DNA from: Tepidiforma flava
Lineage (GTDB): Bacteria > Chloroflexota > Dehalococcoidia > Tepidiformales > Tepidiformaceae
Assembly (NCBI RefSeq): GCF_027594505.1
Contig: NZ_CP115149.1
Span: 1,227,070-1,291,069 of the forward strand
DNA length: 64,000 nt
Direction: 5' to 3'
Each line of letters starts with the position of its first letter. Within the stretch, counting starts at the first letter, position 1. The notes beneath the pieces are model-generated. The model searched no databases, was not told the origin of the DNA, and worked only from the letters and a program-made list of their open reading frames with translations. Position numbers and translations under genes: made by a program. Shown piece by piece: positions 14,663-22,861 of the stretch.

Positions 14663-15865
14663 ATGGAATTCCGCGATTCGCCCGCCGAAGCCGCCTTCCG
14701 GCAGGAAGTGCGCGCCTTCCTCGATGCCGAATTCCCGCCCGAGTTCGCCGACCGCCCGGTCGAATGGGGGCTGTTCAACGGCGCCGGCCGCGCCGCGCCC
14801 GGCTTCGCCGATTTCATGCGCGAGTGGACGCAGAAGCTGAACGCCCGCGGCTGGGGCGCGCCCGCCTGGCCGAAAGAGCACGGCGGCGGCGGCCTCAGCG
14901 TCAAAGAGCAGTTCATCCTCAGCGAGGAGTTCGCCTGGCGGCGCGCTCCCCGGCCCGGCGGCATCGGCCACGGCTGGGCCGGGCCGACCATCATGGTCTA
15001 CGGCACCGAGGAGCAGAAGCGGGAATACCTCCCGAAGATCATCTCCGGCGAACACATCTGGTGTCAGCTCTTCTCCGAACCGGGCGCCGGCTCCGACCTC
15101 GCCAGCCTCCAGACCCGCGCCGTTCGCGACGGCGACGACTACGTCATCAATGGCCAGAAGATCTGGACCTCCGGCGCGCAGCACGCCCACATGGGCATCC
15201 TCATCGCCCGCACCAACCCTGATGCCCCCAAGCACCGCGGCATCAGCTACTTCCTCGTGGATATGAAGACGCCGGGCATCACCGTCCGGCCGCTCGTGAA
15301 CATGCTCAACAGCCACGAGTTCAACGAAGTCTTCTTCGAAGATGTCCGCGTGCCGGCGAAGAACCTGCTCGGCGAGGAGAACCGCGGCTGGTACCTCGCC
15401 ACCACCACGCTCGATTTCGAACGGAGCGGCATCGCCACGAGCGTCTCCCACCAGCTCATCGTGCGCGATCTCGTCCGGTTCGCCCGCGAGAGCGCCGTCG
15501 GTAGCCGCAGCGTGGCTACACGGGCGTCGCTCCGCACCGAACTCGCCGACCGCGCCATCGAAGCGCAGGTCGAATCGCTCATCTCCTACCGCATCATCTC
15601 GATGCAGGAGCGGGGCGAAATCCCGAACAAGGAATCGTCGATCGCGAAGCTCTATTCGAGCGAGCTGGACGTGCGGCTGGCGGTGACGGCGATGCACCTG
15701 GCCGGCCTCTACGGCCAGCTGACGGACCGGGAGGATGCGCGGGTGCTCGGCGGCCGCATCGCCCGCTTCTACATGCACAGCACGACGAGCCCGATCGGCG
15801 GCGGCACGAGCGAAATCCAGCGGAACATCATCGCGACCCGCGGCCTCGGCCTGCCGCGCGGCTGA
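14663..15865 (+). CDS. Acyl-CoA dehydrogenase
   Basis: FAD flavoprotein that desaturates acyl-CoA. 400 residues. Seen: GGGGLSVKEQFILSEEF, LFSEPGAGSDLASLQTRA (the FAD/substrate motif), NGQKIWTSGAQHAHMGILIARTN, and the C-terminal SPIGGGTSEIQRNIIATRGL. Start ATG 14663 with ACGGAGGTG 10 nt upstream. An in-frame stretch (codons about 15496-15535) reads through a GTAGCC...GGCTAC dyad that looks inserted. No ETF genes are adjacent; convergent with the PadR gene. Confidence 0.92.
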   Translation: MEFRDSPAEAAFRQEVRAFLDAEFPPEFADRPVEWGLFNGAGRAAPGFADFMREWTQKLNARGWGAPAWPKEHGGGGLSVKEQFILSEEFAWRRAPRPGGIGHGWAGPTIMVYGTEEQKREYLPKIISGEHIWCQLFSEPGAGSDLASLQTRAVRDGDDYVINGQKIWTSGAQHAHMGILIARTNPDAPKHRGISYFLVDMKTPGITVRPLVNMLNSHEFNEVFFEDVRVPAKNLLGEENRGWYLATTTLDFERSGIATSVSHQLIVRDLVRFARESAVGSRSVATRASLRTELADRAIEAQVESLISYRIISMQERGEIPNKESSIAKLYSSELDVRLAVTAMHLAGLYGQLTDREDARVLGGRIARFYMHSTTSPIGGGTSEIQRNIIATRGLGLPRG

Positions 15866-15869
15866 GCGC

Positions 15870-16370
15870 TCAGCCGGCCCGGCGGAGCTGCGCCTGCAGC
15901 CAGCCGATATCGGCGCGGAGGCGGGCGGCTTCGCGTTCGCGCAGCGGCCGAAAGGCGGCATCCGCGCCGGGGCCGCGCAGCTCCCGTTCGAGCGCCGTGA
16001 GCCGCCGGGCCGCGGCCGCGAGCCGCTCGCGGATGGCGCGGCCGGCCTCCCCGGCCCCCGCCGCCTCTGCCGCCGCCAGCGCGAGCGCAAAGCCCGGCCC
16101 ATCGAGCGGCTCCGTGCGCAGCACATCGAGCGCCGCCGCGGCGAGCCGCTCCCGGCCTGCCGCCGTCAGCGCCAGCCTGCGGCGCAGGTGCCCCGTCTCT
16201 CCTTCCTCCACCGCGGCCTCGGCCAGCCCTTCGGCGATCAGCGCATCGGCCGCGCGGTAGAGCGCGCTCCGGCTCACGGCGATGCCGAGCCCCTGCAGGT
16301 GCTCCAGCAGGGCGTACGGGTGGCCGGGGGCGATGGCGAGCGCGGCGAGGAGGGCAAAGCGGGCGTCCAT
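15870..16370 (-). CDS. PadR-family transcriptional regulator
   Basis: 166 residues. N-terminal winged helix of the PadR type (RFALLAALAIAPGHPYALLEHL, SRSALYRAADALIAEGLAEAA, RRRLALTAAGRERLA) followed by an Ala/Arg-rich helical C-terminal dimer domain. PadR proteins repress neighbouring transporter or detoxification genes. Directly upstream, between it and the divergent gene at 16698, is an array of 16-bp palindromes that could be its operators. Confidence 0.85.
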   Translation of the reverse strand: MDARFALLAALAIAPGHPYALLEHLQGLGIAVSRSALYRAADALIAEGLAEAAVEEGETGHLRRRLALTAAGRERLAAAALDVLRTEPLDGPGFALALAAAEAAGAGEAGRAIRERLAAAARRLTALERELRGPGADAAFRPLREREAARLRADIGWLQAQLRRAG

Positions 16371-16407
16371 GGCGCCAGTCTCACCCGCGCCGGCCCGCGT
16401 CCTCCAT

Positions 16408-16523
16408 CGGGGAAATCCCCGGTCGCCGCCGGGAAGCTCCCCATGTCCGAAGCTTCCCCGCCGGGAAGCGTCCCGGGCGGGACGATGCGCCGGCGGGAAC
16501 GTTCCCGCGCGGGAAGCTTCCCG
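16408..16523. repeat. Phased array of 16-bp GGGAA-NN-TTCCC palindromes
   Basis: Inverted repeats lie at 16409-16420, 16431-16441, 16449-16456, 16461-16476, 16493-16508 and 16510-16523. The fifth, GCGGGAACGTTCCCGC, is a perfect 16-bp palindrome and the sixth, CGGGAAGCTTCCCG, a perfect 14-bp one. Centres of the last four are 16, 32 and 16 bp apart, with a degenerate copy at about 16477-16492. It occupies the 327-bp gap between the PadR gene and the divergent zinc protein, which suggests a cooperative operator array. Confidence 0.75.
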
Positions 16524-16684
16524 GGCGCCGCGCGGGGCGTTTCCCGTGCGACACCCTGCCGCCAGCCCGGCCCGCGCGGCGCTTCGCCAGCATCATCGTT
16601 CCCGGGTTTTTCCCTCCGCGGTGGCAGGTCGGTGACGGCCGGGTGGACAGCCCGCCGGCGCCGCCCCCTGGCGGCCGAACCTGC

Positions 16685-16690
16685 TACCGT
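16685..16690 (+). promoter_or_regulatory. -10 element TACCGT, start at 16698
   Basis: TACCGT ends 7 nt before the ATG at 16698 with no Shine-Dalgarno, consistent with leaderless expression. Confidence 0.45.
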
Positions 16691-16697
16691 GGAATCC

Positions 16698-16946
16698 ATG
16701 GACGACAGCAGCGAACCCGGCAGTCCCGGCGGCGAAGTCGCCATCGTGTGCGCCTGGTGCCGGCAGCAGCTGAGCGGCGCCCCCTCGGGCCGGGTCTCTC
16801 ACGGCATCTGCCCCCGCTGCGCCCGCGAATTCCTCGAGCGGCTGCCCGCCTCCTACCTCGAATCGATCGCCGACGACGACGGCACGGTGACGCTCTTCTC
16901 CGGCTACCGGTTCGCGCTGGAGGAAGTCCGCCGCGCCGCCGGCTGA
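16698..16946 (+). CDS. Small CxxC...CxxC protein
   Basis: 82 residues with two zinc knuckles, IVCAWCRQQL and HGICPRCAREF, followed by a helical tail. The CAWC...SHGICP pattern resembles small zinc-binding tails found beside signalling proteins; no function can be assigned. It diverges from the PadR gene across the palindrome array and may share its control. Confidence 0.65.
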   Translation: MDDSSEPGSPGGEVAIVCAWCRQQLSGAPSGRVSHGICPRCAREFLERLPASYLESIADDDGTVTLFSGYRFALEEVRRAAG

Positions 16947-17031
16947 GCCCGCAGGCCGCCCACGCGCACGAACAGCGGGCGGCGGGTCCGCTCCCCCGCC
17001 GCCCGCGCCGCCCCCTGCCGGGGAGGTTGGG

Positions 17032-17307
17032 CTAGGCCGTGCGCCGGCCCGTCGCCGCCCGCAGCGCCAGCAGGAAGATGATGCCGCCGGCCACCGCGAG
17101 CGCCATGCTGCGGAAATCGAAGCTGCTCACCGTGCCCCAGCCGATGGCCGTGCCGATGAAGCCGCCGATCATCGCGCCGACGATGCCGATGCCGATGGTG
17201 ACGATCAGGCCGCGGAAGCCGCCGCCGCCCGGGTCGTCGCCCGGCACGATGAGCTTCGCCAGCGCGCCGGCGATGAGGCCGAAGATGAGCCATGCGATGA
17301 ATCCCAT
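17032..17307 (-). CDS. GlsB/YeaQ/YmgE-family stress membrane protein
   Basis: 91 residues of the transglycosylase-associated protein family. Three glycine-rich membrane helices with WLIFGLIAGALAKL, the loop PGDDPGGGGFRGLIVTIGIGI, and GAMIGGFIGTAIG. Members are general stress proteins of unknown biochemical role. AAGGAG Shine-Dalgarno about 7 nt before the ATG on the minus strand. Confidence 0.88.
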   Translation of the reverse strand: MGFIAWLIFGLIAGALAKLIVPGDDPGGGGFRGLIVTIGIGIVGAMIGGFIGTAIGWGTVSSFDFRSMALAVAGGIIFLLALRAATGRRTA

Positions 17308-17508
17308 GGAGTGCTCCTTCCCGCGGGGGCCCTGTGGTGTGCGCTGCTGCGCGGCCCCTTCGCGATGTCTTTACCGTAGGGCGCGCCCGGCGAAGGAACC
17401 GTCACGGACCGGCAGCCGCCCGTTGCAGTTCCCTCGCAACCTGCGCTCCGCTGCGGCAGGCAGGGTTTTCCCGGATTTTTCCCTTCCGAAGCGCGCGCTT
17501 CGCTGAAC

Positions 17509-17541
17509 GTGAACGTCCGGTTCACCGCCCCGTGGTACGGT
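17509..17541 (+). promoter_or_regulatory. Inverted repeat plus -10 upstream of MFS gene
   Basis: GTGAAC-GTCCG-GTTCAC (17509-17525) is a perfect 6-bp dyad lying just upstream of an extended -10 TGG-TACGGT (17533-17541). The position suits an operator over the -35 region of the MFS gene at 17592. The rest of this 284-bp gap shows only T-runs and the palindrome GAAGCGCGCGCTTC. Confidence 0.4.
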
Positions 17542-17591
17542 GAGCGAAGCAGGGGCTGCGCAGCGCCCGGCAACGATCCGTTCCTACAGGT

Positions 17592-18914
17592 GTGGCTGGC
17601 TCGAAGGTGGTGGACCCGACTCCAAAGCTCCCGGCGCTCTCCCTGTTCGCCCTCGCGAAGTTCACCGCGCAGGCCGGCCAGAACCTCTTCTTCGCCGCGC
17701 TGCTGGTCACGGCGGGGACCGCGAACCACGCGGCCGCCGGCCTCTCCTCCTTCTTCGTGGCGATGCTGCTCGCCTCGCTCGCCTTCGGCGTGCCGGGCGG
17801 CGCGCTGGCGGACCGCATCGGGCCCTCCCGCGGGTTCGCCCTCGGCGGCATCGCCCGCGCGGCGGTGATGCTCGCGTGGCTGCTCGGGCCGAAGAGCGCC
17901 ATGGCCGTGCCGGCCGTCGTGTTCGCCTATTCGGCCGTGTCCCAGGTCTACTCGCCCTCGGAGATGGCGCTCGTCCGCACGCTCGGCGGCCGGCGCCACG
18001 GCGCGGTCCATTCGCTCGTGCTGACGCTCCAGTTCGCCGGGCAGGGGCTGGCGGTGGCCGCCCTGGCGCCCTTCCTCTGGTGGCTCGGCGGCACGCCGGC
18101 GATGGCCGCCGGGGCTGCGGCGGTGGCTGCCGTGGCCGCCGCGGCCGCGTGTGGCCTCGCGGTAGCCACAGCCCGGCTGCGGCTCGAACTCCCGGCCCGC
18201 GGCTCCGCCTTCCGCGATACGCTCCGCTTCTTCCGCCGCCATGCCATCGCGCGCGAAGCCGTCATCGCGCTCGCGCTCACGTCGATGGTCGTGCAGGGGA
18301 GCATCGTCGCCCTCCCGCTCTACCTCCGGAACGACCTCGCGGCCGGCTCCTTCGGCGCGGCGCTGGTCGTCGGCGCGGCCGCGCTCGGCGTCGGGGCGGG
18401 CCTGCTCGCCGTCGCCCTCCGGCTCGGGCCCGGCGGGGCGAGCGCGACCATCCGGACGGCGGTGCTCGCGATGGCCGTCGGCACGCTCGCCCTCGCCTCG
18501 CTCGATTACGGCCTCCGCGCGGCGCTCGAACTGACGGAAGTCGGCCCCTTCGTCGACCTCGACCTTTCGCTCGGCGCGTCCTTCGCCGTGGCGGTGCCGG
18601 TCGCGTTCCTGCTCGGGCTCGCGGTCGCGCTCGCGCTGCTGGCGGCGCGCACGGCGCTCACGGCGGCCGCGCCGGTCGCCCACCAGTCGCGCGTGTTCGC
18701 CGTGCAGGCGGTGCTCACGGACGCGTTCGTGGTGCTGCCGCTGGTCCTGTTCGGCATCGGCGTCGAAGTCGCCGGCGCGCGGCCGGTGCTGGCGCTGATG
18801 GGCGGCGTCGCCGGGTTCGCCTTCCTCGTGCTGGAGGGGCGGGTCGTCATCGGCTGGCTGCACGCGCCGGCCCGCGAGCCCGCGCCTGCCCCGGTCCCCG
18901 TCGAGCGCGACTGA
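17592..18914 (+). CDS. MFS transporter
   Basis: 440 residues, about 11-12 membrane helices. The loop-2 MFS signature GVPGGALADRIGPSRG is clear. Substrate unknown. The N-terminus FALAKFTAQAGQNLFFAALLVTAG is closely similar to the transporter at 46831 (ARFTAQTSQNIWLAALFLVAG), so the two are paralogues, but only the latter carries a c-di-AMP riboswitch. GTG 17592 chosen; later GTGs at 17607 and 17610 are possible. Confidence 0.85.
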   Translation: MAGSKVVDPTPKLPALSLFALAKFTAQAGQNLFFAALLVTAGTANHAAAGLSSFFVAMLLASLAFGVPGGALADRIGPSRGFALGGIARAAVMLAWLLGPKSAMAVPAVVFAYSAVSQVYSPSEMALVRTLGGRRHGAVHSLVLTLQFAGQGLAVAALAPFLWWLGGTPAMAAGAAAVAAVAAAAACGLAVATARLRLELPARGSAFRDTLRFFRRHAIAREAVIALALTSMVVQGSIVALPLYLRNDLAAGSFGAALVVGAAALGVGAGLLAVALRLGPGGASATIRTAVLAMAVGTLALASLDYGLRAALELTEVGPFVDLDLSLGASFAVAVPVAFLLGLAVALALLAARTALTAAAPVAHQSRVFAVQAVLTDAFVVLPLVLFGIGVEVAGARPVLALMGGVAGFAFLVLEGRVVIGWLHAPAREPAPAPVPVERD

Positions 18915-18926
18915 GCCCGCGGCGGG

Positions 18927-19478
18927 CTACCCGCCCCGCATCCCTTCGAGCAGTTCGGTCACCTTCGCGCGGAAGGCCGCCGCATCGGGCAGCGCGCCGA
19001 AGCGCGTCAGCTCCCGCCCCTCGGCGTCGATGAGCACGAACGTCGGCGTCTCGCGCACGCCGTACCGCTCCGCCGAGGTGTCGCGGTCGACCGACTTTTC
19101 GACGAAGACGATGCGGCCGCGGAACTCCTCCATGACGCGGTGGACGAACTGCATCCGTTCGCAGGCGGTGCAGGCGGGCGAGGAGAAGAAGACGAGCGTC
19201 GGCAGCCCGGCAGGCTGCGGCTGCGCCGGGGTGGGCAGCGGCGCGAGGGCGTGGTAGGCAGTGTGCGCCGGCCCCCGCACGACGAGGATGTCGCTGCCCG
19301 CGTTCGCGCGGGCGATCTCCGTGAGCTGCGGGTCGACGGTCGATTCGCCGCGCGCGGCGAGCCCGACCCACGCGGTGAACCCCACCGTGGGGAAGACCAT
19401 GGCGAGGATGATGAGCCAAACCTTCGGGCTCCAGCCCGGGTTCCACCACGCCCGTTTCCGCCGCGGCGCTGCCGTCAT
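18927..19478 (-). CDS. Membrane-anchored thioredoxin-family protein
   Basis: 183 residues. A single N-terminal membrane anchor (KVWLIILAMVFPTVGFTAWVG) is followed by a thioredoxin fold with LVFFSSPACTACERMQFV (active site CTAC) and the cis-Pro strand RYGVRETPTFVLIDAEGRE. Probably reduces or isomerises extracytoplasmic thiols. A GACAAT (19485-19490) lies 6 nt before the ATG on the minus strand, another leaderless-type start. Confidence 0.88.
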   Translation of the reverse strand: MTAAPRRKRAWWNPGWSPKVWLIILAMVFPTVGFTAWVGLAARGESTVDPQLTEIARANAGSDILVVRGPAHTAYHALAPLPTPAQPQPAGLPTLVFFSSPACTACERMQFVHRVMEEFRGRIVFVEKSVDRDTSAERYGVRETPTFVLIDAEGRELTRFGALPDAAAFRAKVTELLEGMRGG

Positions 19479-19521
19479 GCCTCCATTGTCCGGCAGCCGC
19501 GCGCCGGCGTCGCGCGCCGCC

Positions 19522-19797
19522 TCAGCCCCCGGCCGCCGGCGGGAAGATGTCGACCTCCGCGCCGGGCGGCACCGGCGTCTCCAGCAGCTGCAGGTGGCGA
19601 ATCTCCCGCCCGTCGACGAACACCTTGATGTAGTCGCCCAGCTCGCCGGACTCCGTCCAGAGCAGCGCGCGGATTTCCGGGAAGCGGTCGCCCACGGCCC
19701 GGAGGAGGTCGCCGGCCGTCGCCCCCGGCGGCAGGTCGAACTCGACCGTCTTGCCGCCGGCGAGCGGCCGGAGCGTGGCGTAGAAATTCACCCGCAT
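19522..19797 (-). CDS. MoaD/ThiS-family ubiquitin-like sulfur carrier
   Basis: 91-residue beta-grasp protein ending exactly in the di-glycine (DIFPPAAGG) that E1-like enzymes adenylate and thiocarboxylate. It has the MoaD N-terminal pattern VNFYATLRPLAGGKTVEF. No MoaE, MoeB, ThiF or ThiG is nearby, so molybdopterin, cysteine or other sulfur chemistry cannot be decided. Shine-Dalgarno GAGGGAG before the ATG. Confidence 0.85.
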   Translation of the reverse strand: MRVNFYATLRPLAGGKTVEFDLPPGATAGDLLRAVGDRFPEIRALLWTESGELGDYIKVFVDGREIRHLQLLETPVPPGAEVDIFPPAAGG

Positions 19798-19829
19798 GGT
19801 GCTCCCTCCCCGCGGGCGCGGCCCGCGCG

Positions 19830-20666
19830 CTACAGCCCGGCGACCTCAGCGTACCGCTTCAGCGCCGGGATGACCTGGTCGGCGCCTTCCGGCCGGACGC
19901 CGAAGATGACGCGGTCGACGCCCATCTCCGCGTACTGCTCGAGCACCTCTTTCGACGGCGGCACGCCGAAGACCGACACCGGGATGGGGCCGCGCCCGGC
20001 GGCCTTCGCCCGCTCCTGCAGCTCCCGGACCATCCCGGCCAGCACCTGCCCCGTCCGGCCGCCGATCGGCATCCAGCCGTCGCCGTACTCCAGCACGCGG
20101 TCCAGCGTGTGCGGCCCGGCGCCGCCGACGAGGATCGGCGGGTGCGGCTTCTGCACCGGCTTCGGCCACTGCCAGATCGGGTCGAAGTTGACGAACTTCC
20201 CGTGGAACTCCGCTTCGTCGTTCGTCCAGATCGCCTTCATCGCGAGGATGCGCTCCCGCAGGATCTTCCAGCGGAGCTTCGGGTTCGTCCCGTGGTTCTC
20301 CATCTCCTCCTCGTTCCAGCCGCCGCCGATGCCGAAGAGGAAGCGGCCGCCGGAGAGGTGGTCGACCGAGGCGACCTCCTTCGCCGTCATGATCGGGTCG
20401 CGCTGCATCACCAGGCAGACGCCCGTGCCGACCTTCAGCGTCTTCGTCACCGCGGCGACCGCGCCGCAGGCGACGAACGGGTCGAGCGTGTGGGAATACT
20501 CCCTCGGCAGCTCGCCGCCGCCGGGCCAGGGGGTGCGGCGGCTGGTGGGGATGTGCGAGTGCTCGGGGAAGAAGAGCGATTCGAACCCGAGCTCCTCGGC
20601 CGCCCGGCCGAGCTCGGTAACGGGGATGGCGTAGTCAGTCGGGAACATCTGGAGGCCGTACTTCAT
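19830..20666 (-). CDS. LLM-class F420-dependent oxidoreductase
   Basis: Luciferase-like TIM-barrel flavin/F420 enzyme, 278 residues. Seen: ELGFESLFFPEHSHIP, KVGTGVCLVMQRDPIMTAKE, GRFLFGIGGGWNEEEMENHG and KPHPPILVGGAG. These match F420-dependent rather than FMN monooxygenase members, consistent with cofD/cofC at 36-37.7 kb. The substrate is unknown. ATG 20666 with CAGGAG upstream; it overlaps the GDPD stop (ATGA) and is the last gene of that three-gene operon. Confidence 0.9.
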   Translation of the reverse strand: MKYGLQMFPTDYAIPVTELGRAAEELGFESLFFPEHSHIPTSRRTPWPGGGELPREYSHTLDPFVACGAVAAVTKTLKVGTGVCLVMQRDPIMTAKEVASVDHLSGGRFLFGIGGGWNEEEMENHGTNPKLRWKILRERILAMKAIWTNDEAEFHGKFVNFDPIWQWPKPVQKPHPPILVGGAGPHTLDRVLEYGDGWMPIGGRTGQVLAGMVRELQERAKAAGRGPIPVSVFGVPPSKEVLEQYAEMGVDRVIFGVRPEGADQVIPALKRYAEVAGL

Positions 20667-21385
20667 GGCGTGCTCCTGGGGTGGGTTTCGCCGCGCATTG
20701 CCGCCGGATTCTCGCCGCCACGGCCCGGGGTCGCAACCGCGCGGACGACTTCGAGCGCATCGGTGATGACGCCGCGGACGCCCAGCCGTTCGAGCCCGGG
20801 CAGGAGCGCCGGGTCGTTGACCGGCCAGGTGAGCAGCGCATCGGCGAGGGCGTGCAGCCGCTCGGCCCGCTCCGCCGTGAGCAGCTCGCGGTGGATGGCG
20901 ACGGCCGCCGTCCGCCGGCCGGCGAGGTGCCGCGCGATCCGCTCGAATCGCCGCGCCGAGCCGATCGAATGCACGACGATCGCCGCCGGCTCCTCGTGGA
21001 ACGGCTCGAGCAGCGACCAGCGCTGGGCGCTCACGAGGTAGGGCCGGCCGGGCGCCAGCTCCCGCATCGCGCGGCGGACGGCCGGGCCGAGCCGGTCGTT
21101 CCACCCCTTCAGGTCGAGATGGAGGAGGAGGTCCGCCGGCGCCGCCTCCAGCAGGTGCGCGAGCTGGAGGCGCGGCCCCCAGCCGGGTCGCAGCTCCCAG
21201 CGGTCCCAGAGCAGCGGGAGCGGGCCGGCCGTCTTCGTGTGCCGCACTTCGAGCCGCCCCCGGTGGAGCCAGAGGTCCGCTTCGATGACGCGCGCGCCGG
21301 CCGCCGCGGCCTCCGCGATGCGCGCCGGCTCGTTCCCCGCCCGGTGGGCGATGGCGAAGAGTCCCGGCGGCAGCTCAGGCAGCAT
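20663..21385 (-). CDS. Glycerophosphodiester phosphodiesterase
   Basis: Hydrolyses glycerophosphodiesters to alcohol and glycerol 3-phosphate. 240 residues, no signal peptide. IAHRAGNEP with the catalytic His, VIEADLWLHRGRLEVRH with the metal-binding Glu/Asp and second His, LLLHLDLKG, and the final VRGVITDALEV strand. Overlaps both neighbours (11 bp with PAP2 upstream, 4 bp with the F420 enzyme downstream), so it forms a lipid-metabolism operon. Confidence 0.88.
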   Translation of the reverse strand: MLPELPPGLFAIAHRAGNEPARIAEAAAAGARVIEADLWLHRGRLEVRHTKTAGPLPLLWDRWELRPGWGPRLQLAHLLEAAPADLLLHLDLKGWNDRLGPAVRRAMRELAPGRPYLVSAQRWSLLEPFHEEPAAIVVHSIGSARRFERIARHLAGRRTAAVAIHRELLTAERAERLHALADALLTWPVNDPALLPGLERLGVRGVITDALEVVRAVATPGRGGENPAAMRGETHPRSTP

Positions 21386-22163
21386 CGGCCCGGCCCGGTT
21401 CGAACGGCCGCAGCCACGGCCCCGGCCGCCACGGCGCGAACCGCCGCCCGCGCGCCAGTTCGACGAGGTAGAGCGCCGTCAGCGCCATCGCCGCGCCGAC
21501 GACGAGGTCGAGGATGTAGTGGTTCGCCGTCAGCACGGTCGCGAGCCCCATCGCCGCCGGCGCCGCCACGCCGATGACCTTCACCCACGCCCGGCGCGAA
21601 CAGCGGATGATCCCCAGCCCGATGAGCAGATTCCAGCCGAAGTGGAAGCTCGGCATCGCGGCGTACTGGTTCACCAGCGCCGGCGGCTGCAGCACCCGGT
21701 AGGAGCGCGAATGCTCGGTCACCGTATCGATCAGGTTCGGGTCGAACAGCCGCGGCGGCGCCACCGGGAAGAGCGCGAAGATGACGAGGCCCGCGCTCCC
21801 GGAGAGGAGGAACGCATTGCGGATGGCGCGGTATTCGCCCGGGTGGCCGAGCACGAGCCACGCCGCCACGATGGCGATGAAGGGCCAGTGGCCCCAGATG
21901 TAGACCCAGTTCGCAAGCGTCACCAGCGCGTGCGAATGGATGATGAGCGCCTGCAGCCGGTCCTCGATGTGGATACCGAGCAGCTGTTCGAGCTCCACCA
22001 CGCGGCTCGCGTTCCGCAGGGCATCGGCCGTCGCGCCCTGCGTGAGCCCGCGGATGGCGAAGTACGCCAGCACGGCGATGAGCATCAGGCCGAGCTCCCG
22101 CCCGGCTGCGATGACGGCGCCCTTGCCCGCGCGGGGCGCCCCGGCGGTCCGGTACCCCTCCAT
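21375..22163 (-). CDS. PAP2-superfamily membrane phosphatase (AUR1-like)
   Basis: 262 residues, six or more membrane helices. The PAP2 motifs are AAMPSFHFGWN and LTANHYILDLVVG, the arrangement seen in inositolphosphotransferase/AUR1-like PAP2 enzymes. It may dephosphorylate or transfer lipid head groups. A TAGACT (22170-22175, minus) lies 6 nt before the ATG with no Shine-Dalgarno, so the operon mRNA is probably leaderless. Confidence 0.85.
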   Translation of the reverse strand: MEGYRTAGAPRAGKGAVIAAGRELGLMLIAVLAYFAIRGLTQGATADALRNASRVVELEQLLGIHIEDRLQALIIHSHALVTLANWVYIWGHWPFIAIVAAWLVLGHPGEYRAIRNAFLLSGSAGLVIFALFPVAPPRLFDPNLIDTVTEHSRSYRVLQPPALVNQYAAMPSFHFGWNLLIGLGIIRCSRRAWVKVIGVAAPAAMGLATVLTANHYILDLVVGAAMALTALYLVELARGRRFAPWRPGPWLRPFEPGRADAA

Positions 22164-22298
22164 GGTCCAAGTCTAGTGGGCGGCGGCTCGCCTGTGATCC
22201 CCCTCAGCCCGCGATTTCAGCCGTTCCGGCGGCACCAGTGCGGGCCCGGGCGCGGATCGGGTACGCTCGAGCCGACGACCTCCTGCCGGTGGAACGCT

Positions 22299-22625
22299 GT
22301 GGTGCTGCCGCACGTCCTCGCCGCCGCCATCCCCGCGCTCAGCCCTGCCGATGCCGCCGGGGCGGCCGGCCTCGTCCTCTTCGCCGCCGGCCTCGCCGTC
22401 GCGGGGCTGGCGCCGCGGCTGCTCGCGCGGCGCCCGGGGCTGACGCCGGCGATCGCGGCCGGGGCCGTGCTCTGGGGCGCGGCGCTCTTCGCCGCATGGT
22501 ATGCGTGGAGCGCCCCGGCGCGGCAGCGCCCCGCCGAGGGCGAGCCGCTGACCCTCGCCCTCACCGAACCCGCCGCGCTGCCGTTCGACGACCCGTTCGC
22601 GGACCTGCCCCCGCCCCAGCCCTGA
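22299..22625 (+). CDS. Small two-helix membrane protein, unknown
   Basis: 108 residues from GTG 22299 (GTG 22302 equally possible). Two hydrophobic segments (AAGLVLFAAGLAVAGLA and GAVLWGAALFAAWYAW), then an acidic, proline-rich tail ending FADLPPPQP. No family recognised. A TACGCT at 22262 may be its -10. It ends about 45 nt before the promoter of the cobalamin riboswitch. Confidence 0.5.
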   Translation: MVLPHVLAAAIPALSPADAAGAAGLVLFAAGLAVAGLAPRLLARRPGLTPAIAAGAVLWGAALFAAWYAWSAPARQRPAEGEPLTLALTEPAALPFDDPFADLPPPQP

Positions 22626-22668
22626 CGGGGCCTTGACGAACGGCTGTCGAAGGGCGAGATTGCGTTTT

Positions 22669-22674
22669 GACAAT
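22669..22674 (+). promoter_or_regulatory. -10 element GACAAT of riboswitch operon
   Basis: GACAAT at 22669-22674 would start RNA near 22681, just 5' of the cobalamin aptamer. TTGACG at 22633 is present but too far upstream to be its -35. Confidence 0.4.
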
Positions 22675-22689
22675 CGAAGACCGGGAGGG

Positions 22690-22806
22690 CCCTTCCGCCG
22701 CGCGCCGCGCGGGAGGAGCCGGGGCAAGCCGGTGCGAATCCGGCGCTGTGCCGCAACTGTGAGGTTCCCCGCCTGCCGGGGGCCGAGCCAGAAAACCCGC
22801 CCAACC
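22690..22806 (+). promoter_or_regulatory. Cobalamin (AdoCbl-type) riboswitch
   Basis: Contains the B12-box region AAGCCGGTGCGAATCCGGCG, followed by GCTGTGCCGCAACTGTGA and the 3' conserved GAGCCAGAAAACCCGCC, in the correct order. Binding of cobalamin would repress the five-gene operon that starts at 22969. The terminator 60 nt downstream is the probable expression platform. Confidence 0.93.
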
Positions 22807-22861
22807 GGACCGATGATCCTTCGCGCGAAAGGGGTCGGTGCCATGGTTCGCATCACCTGAG

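Noticed and set aside
22813-22860. Leader peptide between cobalamin aptamer and terminator
   Set aside because: A 15-codon frame exists but has no Shine-Dalgarno and overlaps the expression platform. Control by the riboswitch explains the region.
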